DNA from: CAZUHN01 sp964620535
Lineage (GTDB): Bacteria; UBA8248
Length of the DNA stretch: 45,854 nt
NCBI GenBank assembly: GCA_964620535.1
Contig: CAZUHN010000095.1
Location: forward strand, 1-45,854
Direction of reading: 5' to 3'
Shown: positions 34,244 to 42,783 of the stretch, piece by piece
How the letters are laid out: every line of letters begins with the position of its first letter
How positions within the stretch are numbered: the first letter of the stretch is position 1
Translations under genes and position numbers: made by a program
The notes under the pieces: generated by a model
What the model saw: the letters and a program-made list of their open reading frames with translations, nothing else
Databases searched by the model: none
Told to the model about the DNA's origin: nothing

Positions 34244-35662
34244 CTAGGAGACAGGCGGGCGACGGCTTCGAATCTCGGGTGTAGCTTCTTCGAATGCGTG
34301 GGCGATTCGAAGGAGAAGACCCTCGCTCCAGGGCGACCCCAGAATCTGGAGAGAGACGGGAAGGCCATCCGGGCTGAAACCGCTGGGGACGGCGATTGCC
34401 GGAACCCCCGTGAAGTTGTGGGAGCTAGTCAGTGGACCGCCAATAAATCGTAGTGACTTTTTCTGCCCGTTCACCTTTGTCACCTCGGTTTCGATGGGAC
34501 CTGTCACACAAGGATATGTGGGCAGTAGAAAGGCATCCACCGAGCGGAAGAGGTCGAGGATGGAGCGGCGGATCAATTCCTTCTCTCGGTGAGCCCAAAT
34601 GTATTCGTCCAACCTTATCTTTCTCCCGGCTTCGATGCGCTCGCGAGTGTCTTCTCCATACCCTTCGGGATGATTGGCGAAACGCTCGTGGTGCACGGAG
34701 AAAAGATCGGCGCGGCCAATGATGTCCCTTGCCTTCATAAGTCTATCCATTTCCGTGAAACGGACCTCCTTGATTTGTGCGCCCAGCTGGATGAACACCT
34801 TAACCGTCTCCTCGAAGGACTTCGTTACCACCGTGTCGATGTCTGTGGCCATGAAATCTTCGCAAAGGCCCAAACGCAGTTCCTTAACGCCTTTTTCGAT
34901 CTTGTCGCAGAAATCGGGAACCGTCCGATCTACCGAAACCGGGTCAAGGGGATCATAGCCCGCCATCCCCTGGAGGAGAAGCCCGCAGTCGCGCGCGCTG
35001 CGGGCAAGCGGTCCCGCGTGATCGAGACTCGTCACGTTGGGGTAGACTCCCCGGAGACTCACGAGTCCGTAGGTGGGTTTGAGCCCCACTACACCGCAAA
35101 GCGCCGCCGGCCCACGGATGGATCCGCCCGTGTCGCTCCCGGTGGCGGCCGGACAGAGGAAGGAGGCGACCGCCGCCGCGGAGCCTCCGCTCGACCCTCC
35201 AGGAATCATCTTCGGGTTCCAGGGATTGCGCGAATTACCAAAGAATGGATTCTTGGTGGTGGTGCCGGTGGCAAATTCATGTGTATTGCACTTCCCGATG
35301 AGGATCACCCCTGCCTCCTTCAGGCGGCGGATGGATTCGGCATCCTCGACCGGCACGTTTCCGCGGTAGAAGCTTGAACCATGGGTGGTGCGAACTCCCG
35401 CGGTGTCGAAGATGTCCTTCACCCCAAAAGGGATTCCGTGAAGAGGGCCGCGGAAATGACCGCGGAAGATCTCACCCTCTGCCACTTTCGCGGCCTGGAG
35501 CGCCTCCTCGCCGCATACGGTGATGAAGGCGCCCAGCTTTGAATTCAATGTTTCGATTCGCGCCAGATGTGTTTCTGCCACCTCAAGGGGGGACAGTTGC
35601 CTCGATCGGATGCGGCGTGCGAGCTCAAAGAGGGTGAGAAAACATAGCTCATTACTGCCCAT
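34244..35662 (-). CDS. Amidase (GatA-like amidase signature family)
   Basis: A 472-aa protein with complete amidase-signature motifs: catalytic Lys82 (GIPFGVKD), PGGSSGGSAAAV (Ser157/Ser158) and nucleophile Ser181 in GSDTGGSIRGPA. It hydrolyses carboxamides. It resembles GatA, but no gatB/gatC is present, so a stand-alone catabolic amidase is likelier. It lies within the tRNA-flanked island, convergent with the large amidase. Confidence 0.88.
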   Translation of the reverse strand: MGSNELCFLTLFELARRIRSRQLSPLEVAETHLARIETLNSKLGAFITVCGEEALQAAKVAEGEIFRGHFRGPLHGIPFGVKDIFDTAGVRTTHGSSFYRGNVPVEDAESIRRLKEAGVILIGKCNTHEFATGTTTKNPFFGNSRNPWNPKMIPGGSSGGSAAAVASFLCPAATGSDTGGSIRGPAALCGVVGLKPTYGLVSLRGVYPNVTSLDHAGPLARSARDCGLLLQGMAGYDPLDPVSVDRTVPDFCDKIEKGVKELRLGLCEDFMATDIDTVVTKSFEETVKVFIQLGAQIKEVRFTEMDRLMKARDIIGRADLFSVHHERFANHPEGYGEDTRERIEAGRKIRLDEYIWAHREKELIRRSILDLFRSVDAFLLPTYPCVTGPIETEVTKVNGQKKSLRFIGGPLTSSHNFTGVPAIAVPSGFSPDGLPVSLQILGSPWSEGLLLRIAHAFEEATPEIRSRRPPVS

Positions 35663-35754
35663 GTCCGGACCTCAGCTTGTGGGGAAGGTGGACAGTGTGT
35701 CCCTCCTTCGGTTCTGGCTTCTCCGATAATTTCTGTTTCGATCTTTACTCGACG

Positions 35755-36060
35755 CTACGTGATTTCTTTGTGATCAACAAGCTCGCTGTTCAGCACCGTC
35801 GTGCTCGTGGCGTAGACCGCTTTTTTTATCAAGTTTTTGACAAAGCGGCCCCGCTTGGCTGTATATGGCGAATTGCCAATCAAGCGGCCACTGATTTCTG
35901 AAGAAGAAGTGGTCTACATCGAGTTGCTGATCAATAGGAAATCGTGCCGTAAGCCGGAACGGAGCCGTGAGATGGGGTGGGATGAAATCAGCCCAGATGG
36001 GATAAGCAAATTCCTTCAAGATTTTATTAACCGTGAAAAAACCATTCCCCCAAAGGTTTA
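35755..36060 (-). pseudogene. Unrecognised gene remnant
   Basis: On minus, one frame reads ...KRGRFVKNLIKKAVYATS then TTVLNSELVDHKEIT and stop (35760). Another reads WGNGFFTVNKILKEFAYPIW upstream (about 35995-36060). Both look protein-like but are separated by a frame change and a TAG. Probably the end of a decayed gene. I cannot name the family. Confidence 0.2.
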
Positions 36061-36078
36061 TGGGCGCTTTGGAATTAA

Positions 36079-36116
36079 GGTTCAAACCCGTTTCCCGCTC
36101 CAGGGAAATCAAAGGG
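36079..36116 (+). repeat. Direct repeat copy 2 (partial tRNA-Gly 3' end)
   Basis: GGTTCAAA, then 26 bp (36091-36116) identical to the tRNA-Gly 3' end and its flank. Upstream bases do not form the rest of a tRNA, so this is a fragment. It lies 4914 bp from copy 1. Confidence 0.6.
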
Positions 36117-36135
36117 CTGGTGAACACCAGTCCTT
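36111..36135 (+). terminator. Copy of the tRNA-Gly terminator
   Basis: AAAGGGCTGGTG / CACCAGTCCTTT form a 12-bp stem (one GU) with an AA loop. Stem bases differ from the copy at 31197 but pairing is kept. Confidence 0.55.
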
Positions 36136-36263
36136 TATTAATTATGCATTTTCCCGTGTGACGCGCCCTGGATTTATCAGAAGTGCCTTTCTCCCTTTTT
36201 CCAGTTAAGATATATAAGTCTTCGTGACGAAAAATATTGGATTTCCATACCTTGGGGTGCAAC

Positions 36264-37250
36264 ATGAAGCTTGCGGCGTTCACTGCGCCTGACGCGCCGA
36301 ATGAGGAACGGGCTGGCTTCCTCGTTTCGGATGGAAGGCTCGCCGATGTGCGCGCCGCATATTCGGCCCTGTTGGCAGGGGACACGTCCGCGCAGGAAGC
36401 GGGGCGATCCCTTCCGTCTTCCGACTTGGCCGGTATCATCCAGGACGGCTCCCCGGCCTTGGATGTGCTCAAGATTCTTCAGGAACGCCTGGAGAGCGAT
36501 TTGGATAAAGGGAAGGAATTTTCCCAAGCTGCGGGACAAACCATTCTTTTTCCGCAGAACGAGGTCACCTTCCTTCCCCCTGTTCCGCGACCGGGCAAAA
36601 TCATCGCCCTCGGGATGAATTATAAGGACCATCTCGACGAAGGAGGCGATGTTCACCATGCCCCGATTTTCCCCATGGCCTTCATCAAAGTGAGTACTAC
36701 CCTCACGGGACACCTCCAGCCCATTCAGATCCCGAGGGGATCGACCCAGGTGGATTATGAGGTGGAGGTGGCGATGGTGGTCGGCCAGGGAGGCGCGAAC
36801 ATCGCCGAAAAGGATTGGAAAAAACATATATTCGGCTATACGATTTTGAACGATGTCAGTGAGCGGGAGGTCCAGCTGCCCGAATTGAAATCGGGCTTGC
36901 TCAACCTGGGAAAAAACTTCCCCACCTTCGGTCCGATGGGTCCTTGGGTGGTCACGGTCGACGAGGTGCCCAATCCCGAGGACATCGAAATTTCCTGCAC
37001 CGTCAACGATGAGCAGGAGCCGCGCCAGAGTTCGAACACCAAACATCTGATCTTCGGGATGTCCCTCCAGGTTGCCCATTTTTCACGGATGGGCCTCGAG
37101 CCCGGCGACGTGATCGCCACAGGAACTCCTTCGGGGGTGGCCGTTTTTCGCGATCCGCCCCATCCTTGGTGGCTCAAGCCCGGAGACGAGGTTCGCTGTG
37201 AGGCGTCCGGCATCGGAACCCTCGTCAATCCGGTGACCGCATCCGAGTAA
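36264..37250 (+). CDS. Fumarylacetoacetate hydrolase family protein
   Basis: A 328-aa protein. The C-terminal FAH domain begins IIALGMNYKDH and has the metal-binding acids of VDYEVEVAMVVG, then FGYTILNDVSERE, GKNFPTFGPMGPW and TGTPSGVA. The N-terminal ~100 residues are the usual lead domain. Members hydrolyse or decarboxylate beta-diketo acids such as acylpyruvates, at the end of aromatic or heterocycle catabolism. The ATG at 36264 follows GGGGTG; an upstream TTG adds nine unrelated residues. First gene of the plus-strand catabolic cluster. Confidence 0.88.
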   Translation: MKLAAFTAPDAPNEERAGFLVSDGRLADVRAAYSALLAGDTSAQEAGRSLPSSDLAGIIQDGSPALDVLKILQERLESDLDKGKEFSQAAGQTILFPQNEVTFLPPVPRPGKIIALGMNYKDHLDEGGDVHHAPIFPMAFIKVSTTLTGHLQPIQIPRGSTQVDYEVEVAMVVGQGGANIAEKDWKKHIFGYTILNDVSEREVQLPELKSGLLNLGKNFPTFGPMGPWVVTVDEVPNPEDIEISCTVNDEQEPRQSSNTKHLIFGMSLQVAHFSRMGLEPGDVIATGTPSGVAVFRDPPHPWWLKPGDEVRCEASGIGTLVNPVTASE

Positions 37251-37552
37251 ATCGAAGTATTCGCCGGAAAAGGGGAAATCCCCCCCCCTCCCTGGCCGGA
37301 TGCTTTTCCTTCTCCGATTTTTCCCGAAGCGGCATTGCGGAAATACGGTTTGGCTTGACTTCGGATTTTGTTGCGCGGATAAATAAAGAAACTTTTTCGT
37401 TTCCAGGGTGGTTGCCATAAATTCTGCCGGAGGACCTGCGCCCCTCGGCGGGGGGAAACTGCGGCTGAAAGAGTGGGAACCTTGTTGTTTGGCCGGCCAT
37501 CCCGCCCCGTTTCCGCGCACGGTCGGCGCGCACGCGAGAGGAGGAAAATGGT
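37251..37552. other. Intergenic region with promoter
   Basis: Begins with a G4-AAAT-C4 hairpin at about 37276-37287, possibly the end of the FAH transcript, then holds a strong sigma-70-type promoter (37355-37383). No ORF. Confidence 0.45.
37355..37383 (+). promoter_or_regulatory. Promoter of the acetamidase operon
   Basis: TTGACT, a 17-bp spacer and GATAAA, about 165 bp upstream of the acetamidase start. Separates the FAH gene from the following five-gene operon. Confidence 0.45.
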
Positions 37553-38512
37553 ATGAAGCGGATTCCCCGTGATCAGGCCATCGGATATCTCCTCAGCAAA
37601 GATATTCCTCCCGTCCTGCGCGTCTCGCCGGGCGAGGCGTTCGCCGTCGAGACCGAGGACAACGTCGAAGGCAACCTGCGGTCGGAGGACCGCCTCCCGA
37701 CCGTCGAGTACATTCCGGGCCTGGCCTTCACCCCTGGCAAGGCGAATCCGGTGGCGGGGCCTATCTACGTCGAGGGGGCCCAGAAAGGGGACACCCTCGC
37801 GGTCCGCATCGGCCGGATAGAGCCCGACGAGCAGGGAGTGACGTTTTTCGGGGCCGGATTCGGGCCTCTCGACGATTCGATCAAATGGCCCGAGCTGGGC
37901 AAACCTTTTACCAAGATCATCCGCCACGAGGCGGGGCCGAGTGGCACACGAAGGGACGGCAGGGCCATCTTCAACGAGAAAGTGAGCTGGGAACTCGAGC
38001 CCTTCATCGGGACCATTGCCACCGCGCCCGAGTGGGAAGGCGAGGCCGCGGTGCTCGGACAAGGCCTCTACGGAGGCAATATGGACGTGCGCGACGTCAA
38101 GGAGGGGAACACCCTTTTCCTCAACTGCTTCGTCGAAGGAGGGCTCCTTTTCGTCGGAGACGTTCACGCCTCTCAGTCTGACACCGAGTGGTACGCGGCG
38201 GCGAACGAATGCCGAGCAGAGCTTGAACTGCGCTGCGAGGTGATCAAGAATAAGGAGATTCCCAATCCGCGCATCGAAACGCCCGAGGCTATCATCCAGC
38301 TTTGCAGCGACAAGCCCCTCGAGGCCGCCGTCAACCGCGCCCTGACCGACCTGGTGGATTGGATGGTGACCGATTACGGCGTGGACGTGAAGGACGCCTA
38401 TATGTTCACTTCCATCTGTCCGGACGTGCGGATTCGCGTATACCAGATGTGTCCTCTCGGAAGGCTCCGCTTCACGGTTGGGGCCGAGATCGCGAAACGC
38501 CACCTCGTCTGA
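37553..38512 (+). CDS. Acetamidase/formamidase family protein
   Basis: A 319-aa member of the FmdA/AmdA family, with VEGAQKGDTLAV, GPLDDSIKW, the GNMDVRDVKEG metal-binding loop and GDVHASQSDTE. The family releases ammonia from formamide, acetamide and related amides and is distinct from the amidase-signature fold. The second half of the usual GDxHAxQGDGE motif reads SQSDTEW. AGGAGG precedes the ATG. It leads an operon with a tautomerase (14-bp gap) and two SDRs. Confidence 0.88.
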   Translation: MKRIPRDQAIGYLLSKDIPPVLRVSPGEAFAVETEDNVEGNLRSEDRLPTVEYIPGLAFTPGKANPVAGPIYVEGAQKGDTLAVRIGRIEPDEQGVTFFGAGFGPLDDSIKWPELGKPFTKIIRHEAGPSGTRRDGRAIFNEKVSWELEPFIGTIATAPEWEGEAAVLGQGLYGGNMDVRDVKEGNTLFLNCFVEGGLLFVGDVHASQSDTEWYAAANECRAELELRCEVIKNKEIPNPRIETPEAIIQLCSDKPLEAAVNRALTDLVDWMVTDYGVDVKDAYMFTSICPDVRIRVYQMCPLGRLRFTVGAEIAKRHLV

Positions 38513-38526
38513 GGAAAGGAGGCGCC

Positions 38527-38748
38527 ATGCCCACAGTCGTGGTCCATCTGAGCGAGGGTCGCACCGACGACCAAAAGCGCGAAATCATCAATGACATAAC
38601 TCAAATCTTTCTCCGTCAGGAGGTGCCACTGAAGGGGATAACCGTCATCCTCAACGAGATCCCCAATATGCATTATGGCCTCTCCGGAAAACCTGTAGCG
38701 GATCTCTTCAAGTCCCCCGAGGACGTTTCCGCCTACTTCGGTACCTGA
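38527..38748 (+). CDS. 4-oxalocrotonate-tautomerase-like protein
   Basis: A 73-aa tautomerase-fold protein with the catalytic Pro immediately after Met (MPTVVVHLSEGRTDDQK), which becomes Pro1 after Met removal. It continues with VILNEIP and an extended C-terminus. 4-OT relatives interconvert enol and keto forms of dicarboxylic acids in ring-cleavage pathways. AAAGGAGGCGCC Shine-Dalgarno; 17 bp before the next SDR. Confidence 0.82.
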   Translation: MPTVVVHLSEGRTDDQKREIINDITQIFLRQEVPLKGITVILNEIPNMHYGLSGKPVADLFKSPEDVSAYFGT

Positions 38749-38765
38749 GGCAAAAGGAGGACCGC

Positions 38766-39521
38766 GTGGACTTCACCGGAAAAGTGGCTCTCGTCACAGG
38801 GGGATCGCGCGGAATGGGAAGGGAGATAGCGGTCCGTCTCGCCCAGGCGGGTGCGGATGTGGCCGTGAATTACGTTTCGAATATAGACGCGGCAGGAGAA
38901 GTCGTCGCCAAAATCCAGGCTGCGGGCAGAAAGGGCCTCGCCGTCCAAGCGGATGCGCGCAACCGCGCCGCGGTCGAGGCCATGGTCGATCGGGTGCAGA
39001 AGGAACTGGGTTCCATCAACGTCCTCATCGTAGCGGCAGGCCAGCTCATCGTAAAGGATTTCTTGGATACGACCGAAGAAGATTGGGATCTCATGTGGGA
39101 TCTGCACATGAAGGGAAGCTTCCTCGTCACCTATCCGGTGGCGAAGAAGATGAAGGAAAACGGGGGCGGGAACATCATCCTCATCACCTCGAGCACCGCC
39201 GCCAAGGTGGCCGATCCGGGCATCGCGGCCTACGGCTCCTCGAAGGCGGGCCAGACGATGTATGCCAAATCCCTCGCCTTTGCCTTGGCCGGCGACAACA
39301 TCCGAGTCAACGCCGTCGTACCGGGAACCACCCGGACCGATATGGTCGCCGAATGGCTCAAGGATCCCAAGATCGAGGAGGCACTCATCGAGCCCATTCC
39401 GCTGAAGCGTCTGGGGACGGTGGAAGACGTGGCCACGGCCTGCCTCTTCCTCGCCTCGGACGAAACTTCGTTCATCACCGGCGCCGCCCTTCCCGTGGAC
39501 GGCGGCTTCACGCTCGCTTGA
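38766..39521 (+). CDS. SDR-family oxidoreductase (first of a pair)
   Basis: A 251-aa classical SDR with TGGSRGMG (11-18), a catalytic Ser (ITSST), YGSSK and terminal DGGFTLA. The normal NNAG reads VAAG, a slight departure. GTG start with AAAGGAGG. Resembles 3-oxoacyl-ACP reductase (FabG) in sequence, but the context suggests a catabolic alcohol dehydrogenase. Confidence 0.88.
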   Translation: MDFTGKVALVTGGSRGMGREIAVRLAQAGADVAVNYVSNIDAAGEVVAKIQAAGRKGLAVQADARNRAAVEAMVDRVQKELGSINVLIVAAGQLIVKDFLDTTEEDWDLMWDLHMKGSFLVTYPVAKKMKENGGGNIILITSSTAAKVADPGIAAYGSSKAGQTMYAKSLAFALAGDNIRVNAVVPGTTRTDMVAEWLKDPKIEEALIEPIPLKRLGTVEDVATACLFLASDETSFITGAALPVDGGFTLA

Positions 39522-39545
39522 GGAGGGGTCTCCCTGAACGCACGG

Positions 39546-40292
39546 ATGAAGGACCAGGTGGCCGTCGTGACCGGCTCTTCCCGCGGCATCGGCCGAGGGG
39601 TCGCGCTCAACCTCGCCGGGGAAGGCGCCAGGGTGGTGGTCAACTACGTCAACCGGAAGGACAAGGCCGAGGAAGTGGTGGAGGAAATCAAGTCTCTCGG
39701 CGGCGAGTCGATCGCCTGTCAGGCAGATGTTTCCAATAAAGAACAGGTGGACGCCATGATGGCCGAAGCGGTCAAGACCTTCGGGCGGATCGATGTCCTG
39801 GTGAATAACGCCGGGATCGTGGTCTTCAAAGAGTTTTTCGATTTCACCGAGGAAGACTGGGACTACACCACGAATACCAATGTTAAGGGCGTGTTCCTGT
39901 GCAGCCAGGCCGCGGCCCGGCAGATGATGAAGACCGGCGGCGGGAACATAGTGGGGGTTGCCTCCATCTCGGGCGAGAAGGTCACCGCCACCACCCAGAC
40001 CGCCTATTGCGCCTCCAAGGGGGGGTACCACATGCTCATCAAGTGCATGGCGGTGGCGCTGGCCCCGCACAAGATCCGGGTGAACGCAGTCCTTCCCGGC
40101 GGCATCCCGACCGATCAGAACATCGAGTTCCTCCAGGTCCCCGAAATCCTGGAATTCTTCGTCAACCACACGCCTTTGGGGCGGGTCGGCACCCCTGACG
40201 ACGTGGCGGGTGCTGTGAAATACTTCGCCTCGGACGAGGCGAGCTGGGTGACGGGGGCCCTCCTCGTCATGGACGGAGGGTACATTCTCTAG
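39546..40292 (+). CDS. SDR-family oxidoreductase (second of a pair)
   Basis: A 248-aa classical SDR with TGSSRGIG (9-16), NNAG, a catalytic Ser in VASISGEK, YCASK and terminal DGGYIL. 24 bp after the first SDR and clearly homologous to it, suggesting an old tandem duplication with divided substrate roles. Start ATG at 39546; a frame extension upstream lacks a Shine-Dalgarno. Confidence 0.88.
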   Translation: MKDQVAVVTGSSRGIGRGVALNLAGEGARVVVNYVNRKDKAEEVVEEIKSLGGESIACQADVSNKEQVDAMMAEAVKTFGRIDVLVNNAGIVVFKEFFDFTEEDWDYTTNTNVKGVFLCSQAAARQMMKTGGGNIVGVASISGEKVTATTQTAYCASKGGYHMLIKCMAVALAPHKIRVNAVLPGGIPTDQNIEFLQVPEILEFFVNHTPLGRVGTPDDVAGAVKYFASDEASWVTGALLVMDGGYIL

Positions 40293-40337
40293 CGGCGCGC
40301 GATCTGCTGGAAGGGCGAGGGAAAGAGCATAAAGAGC

Positions 40338-40769
40338 ATGAAGATAATCGGCCTCCACCACTCCACCATCGGGGTGGGCGACCTGGACCGCTCCCTCGCT
40401 TTTTACCGCGATTTGTTGGGGTTAAAGGAGGTACGCGTCTGGGTGGAGTCAGACCCCCAGGTGGACCTGATCGTGGGGCTCGAGGACGCTCACTTGAAAA
40501 TCGCCCACCTCGATACGGGTGGGGGCGTCGTCGAGCTCATCGAATACACCCGCCCAAAGGGCCGGCCAATATCGCCCGCGTTCCGCCAGTGCGACGTCGG
40601 ACCCACCCACATCGCCTTTCTCGTGGACGACATCGAAGGCTTCTACCAGAAGCTCAAAGACGTCGGCGTCAAATTCAGCTGCCCGCCCCAGGAGCGTCCG
40701 AACGGATGGAAGGCTACATATTTTTTCGATCCGGACGGGAGCACCCTGGAACTCCTCCAAGAGCCGTAA
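40338..40769 (+). CDS. VOC-superfamily protein (glyoxalase/epimerase-like)
   Basis: A 143-aa protein with two beta-alpha-beta-beta-beta modules. The first metal His is in LHHSTIGVGDLDRS, then VGPTHIAFLVDDIE, and a Glu in the final strand (DPDGSTLELLQ). It resembles methylmalonyl-CoA epimerase or lactoylglutathione-lyase-type enzymes and dioxygenases of the same fold. Last gene of the plus operon, 45 bp after the second SDR. Confidence 0.82.
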   Translation: MKIIGLHHSTIGVGDLDRSLAFYRDLLGLKEVRVWVESDPQVDLIVGLEDAHLKIAHLDTGGGVVELIEYTRPKGRPISPAFRQCDVGPTHIAFLVDDIEGFYQKLKDVGVKFSCPPQERPNGWKATYFFDPDGSTLELLQEP

Positions 40770-40862
40770 GAGCGATCTCTTCCTGAAGGGGCGAATCCGT
40801 CCCGCGGTCTGATCCGAATGTAGCGAGAGAAGAGCCCGTTCGGGTGCGTTGCTCCGTTGGAC

Positions 40863-42149
40863 TCAATAGCCCGCGAGGCGAGGGAGCAGAAGGGAGAGCG
40901 CGGGAATGAAGGCCACCGCGAAAAGTACGATAATAAGCTGGAGGAGATAGGGGAGGCAGGCACGAGTGATCTGGTCCAGCCGGAGCCCGGAGATGGAACA
41001 AGCCACGAAGAGGCACAATCCCACCGGGGGGGTGAGGAGTCCGATCACGAGTCCGACGACGATGACCGTGCCGAAATGCACCGGGTCGATGCCCATCGCC
41101 TTGGCGGCGGGCAGCAACACCGGCACCAGCACGATGATGGCCCCGGAGGGCTCGAGCAGCATTCCGACGAGGAGCAGCAAGACGATGACGATGATCAAGA
41201 AAATCCACCAGGTGGTGGTCATGCTCGTGATGAATTCCGCGACCTGATCGGGGATTTGTTCATACGCGAAAACGAAAGCGAGAATCTTGGATGTGGCGAT
41301 GATCAGCAGGACGACGGCCGAGGTGATAGAGGTGTCGAGCAAGACTTGGGGCATTCGCGCGAATTGAATCTCCCGAAAGATGAAGGTGCCGATGAGGAGA
41401 GCGTAGAAAGCGGCGATGGCGGCGGCCTCGGTGGGAGTGGTGATCCCGAAGACGATTCCTCCCACGATGATGACCGGCATGACGAGGGCGAGAAGGCCGT
41501 CGCGGAACGCGGCCCATTTCTCCTCACGCGTGAAGGTGAAAGCGCCCCGCTCGACGTCGTGCACCCCCCGCCGGCGGACCAGGAACATGTTCAGCGCGAT
41601 CATCGTGAATCCGATCAAAAGACCCGGGATCACTCCCGCGAGGAAGAGTGCCCCCACCGACGCCCCTGAAACAAAGGCGTACACCAGCATGGGGATGCTC
41701 GGAGGGATAATGGGACCCATGGTGGAGCTCGAAGCGGTCACCGCCGCCGCGAAGGAAGGCTCGTAGCCGTCCTGCTTCATGGCGGGAATGAGCACCGAGC
41801 CCACGGCCGAGGTGTCCGCCACCGCCGATCCGGTGATGCCGCCGAAGAACATGCTGGTGACCACGTTTACCTGGGCCAGGCTGCCCCGTACGTTTCCCAC
41901 GATGAGGCGGGAGAATCGGACCAGCCGCTGGGTGATCCCTCCCTCGTTCATGAGGCGGCCGGCGAGGATGAAAAAGGGGATGCTTGTCAGCAAAAAAACG
42001 TCCAGGCTGTGGAAAATTTCGCTTGGCAGAATAATGAAGTCCAGGTCGGTGTAGGCCAAGAGGAAAACCAGCGAGGCCGCGCCCAGAACCACCGCGATGG
42101 GCACCCCGATTCCGAGGAAGGCCAAAAAGGATAATGCCAGAGTGAGCAA
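40863..42149 (-). CDS. dctM: TRAP transporter large permease (DctM)
   Basis: A 428-aa integral membrane protein with about 12-13 helices and the DctM signatures: IPFFILAGRLMNEGGITQR, GGITGSAVADTSAVGS, IPPSIPMLVYAF and TPPVGLCLFV near the C-terminus. With DctQ it forms the sodium-driven permease of a tripartite ATP-independent periplasmic transporter for organic acids. 41 bp after dctQ. Confidence 0.94.
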   Translation of the reverse strand: MLTLALSFLAFLGIGVPIAVVLGAASLVFLLAYTDLDFIILPSEIFHSLDVFLLTSIPFFILAGRLMNEGGITQRLVRFSRLIVGNVRGSLAQVNVVTSMFFGGITGSAVADTSAVGSVLIPAMKQDGYEPSFAAAVTASSSTMGPIIPPSIPMLVYAFVSGASVGALFLAGVIPGLLIGFTMIALNMFLVRRRGVHDVERGAFTFTREEKWAAFRDGLLALVMPVIIVGGIVFGITTPTEAAAIAAFYALLIGTFIFREIQFARMPQVLLDTSITSAVVLLIIATSKILAFVFAYEQIPDQVAEFITSMTTTWWIFLIIVIVLLLLVGMLLEPSGAIIVLVPVLLPAAKAMGIDPVHFGTVIVVGLVIGLLTPPVGLCLFVACSISGLRLDQITRACLPYLLQLIIVLFAVAFIPALSLLLPRLAGY

Positions 42150-42190
42150 ATGGCTTCCTTTCTCCCGCGCGTCGGCTCAGGGGCGGACGC

Positions 42191-42685
42191 TCAGCGCAAC
42201 GGTTCTGAAAAGTTGCGGAGCAGGTTTTCGATCGATTGCAACGCCATCAAAGCGGCCCCGATCGGTATGCCGATGTAGACATAGCCATAGGCGATGGGCA
42301 GCGCGGTTGCCAGCTGGGTCATATTCTCGATGGCATAGCGCGTGCCGTAATAGATGACGAAGAGCCAAAAGATCAGGACGATTCCTTCAGACGCGAGAAT
42401 GCCCGCCCGGCGGAGCGCTGGCGTAAACATGTTCCGGAGTAGATCCAAGCTCAGGTGCTGCCCCCGCCGCATAGCGACGCTGGCCCCGAAGAAGGAAACC
42501 CAGACCAGCATGTAACGGGCCAGCTCCTCGCTCCAGGACAGGCTCGCGTTCATGACGTAGCGCTGGAATACCTGAAGCCAAACCACGAGGGTCATGACCG
42601 CCATGAGGAAGATGGTGAAGGCGCAGATCCCTCGGTCCAGGCGGTCGTTCAGCTTTTCGAGTCTGCACAGGAGCATCTCATTCAT
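42191..42685 (-). CDS. dctQ: TRAP transporter small permease (DctQ)
   Basis: A 164-aa four-helix membrane protein with VVWLQVFQRYVMNASLSWSEELAR, the conserved DctQ loop, and the second-half GASVAMRRGQHLSLDLL. Separated from dctP by a terminator-like hairpin. Confidence 0.92.
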   Translation of the reverse strand: MNEMLLCRLEKLNDRLDRGICAFTIFLMAVMTLVVWLQVFQRYVMNASLSWSEELARYMLVWVSFFGASVAMRRGQHLSLDLLRNMFTPALRRAGILASEGIVLIFWLFVIYYGTRYAIENMTQLATALPIAYGYVYIGIPIGAALMALQSIENLLRNFSEPLR

Positions 42686-42715
42686 CCCATTTTGGTTTCC
42701 CTAAATCATAACAAA

Positions 42716-42748
42716 CGGGCGCCCAGAGAGGGAACCCCTGAGCGCCCG
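42716..42748 (-). terminator. Attenuating hairpin between dctP and dctQ
   Basis: CGGGCGC and GCGCCCG (7 bp perfect) flank a 19-nt loop. On the minus strand TTTGTTATG follows. Placed between binding-protein and permease genes, it should lower permease expression relative to DctP. Confidence 0.5.
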
Positions 42749-42783
42749 CTGTTATTTATCAGGAAACCGTATTCTTTTTCGCC

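Larger units (their letters stand above)
35663..36263. other. Island end: gene debris and repeat
   Basis: No intact gene. Contains a coding-like remnant on minus (35755-36060), the second copy of the tRNA-Gly 3' end (36079-36116) and its terminator copy. The Shine-Dalgarno GGGGTG for the FAH gene is at the right edge. Confidence 0.45.

Noticed and set aside
36836..38503. 555-codon open frame on minus
   Set aside because: Shadow of the FAH-family and acetamidase genes and the promoter region between them; no recognisable domain.
38733..40361. 542-codon open frame on minus over the two SDR genes
   Set aside because: Antisense shadow of two clear SDR genes in GC-rich DNA; composition is His/Gly/Asp-rich without any domain.
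40857..41669. 270-codon plus-strand frame rich in Asp/Glu/Gly/His
   Set aside because: Antisense to dctM, whose helices and family motifs are unambiguous.
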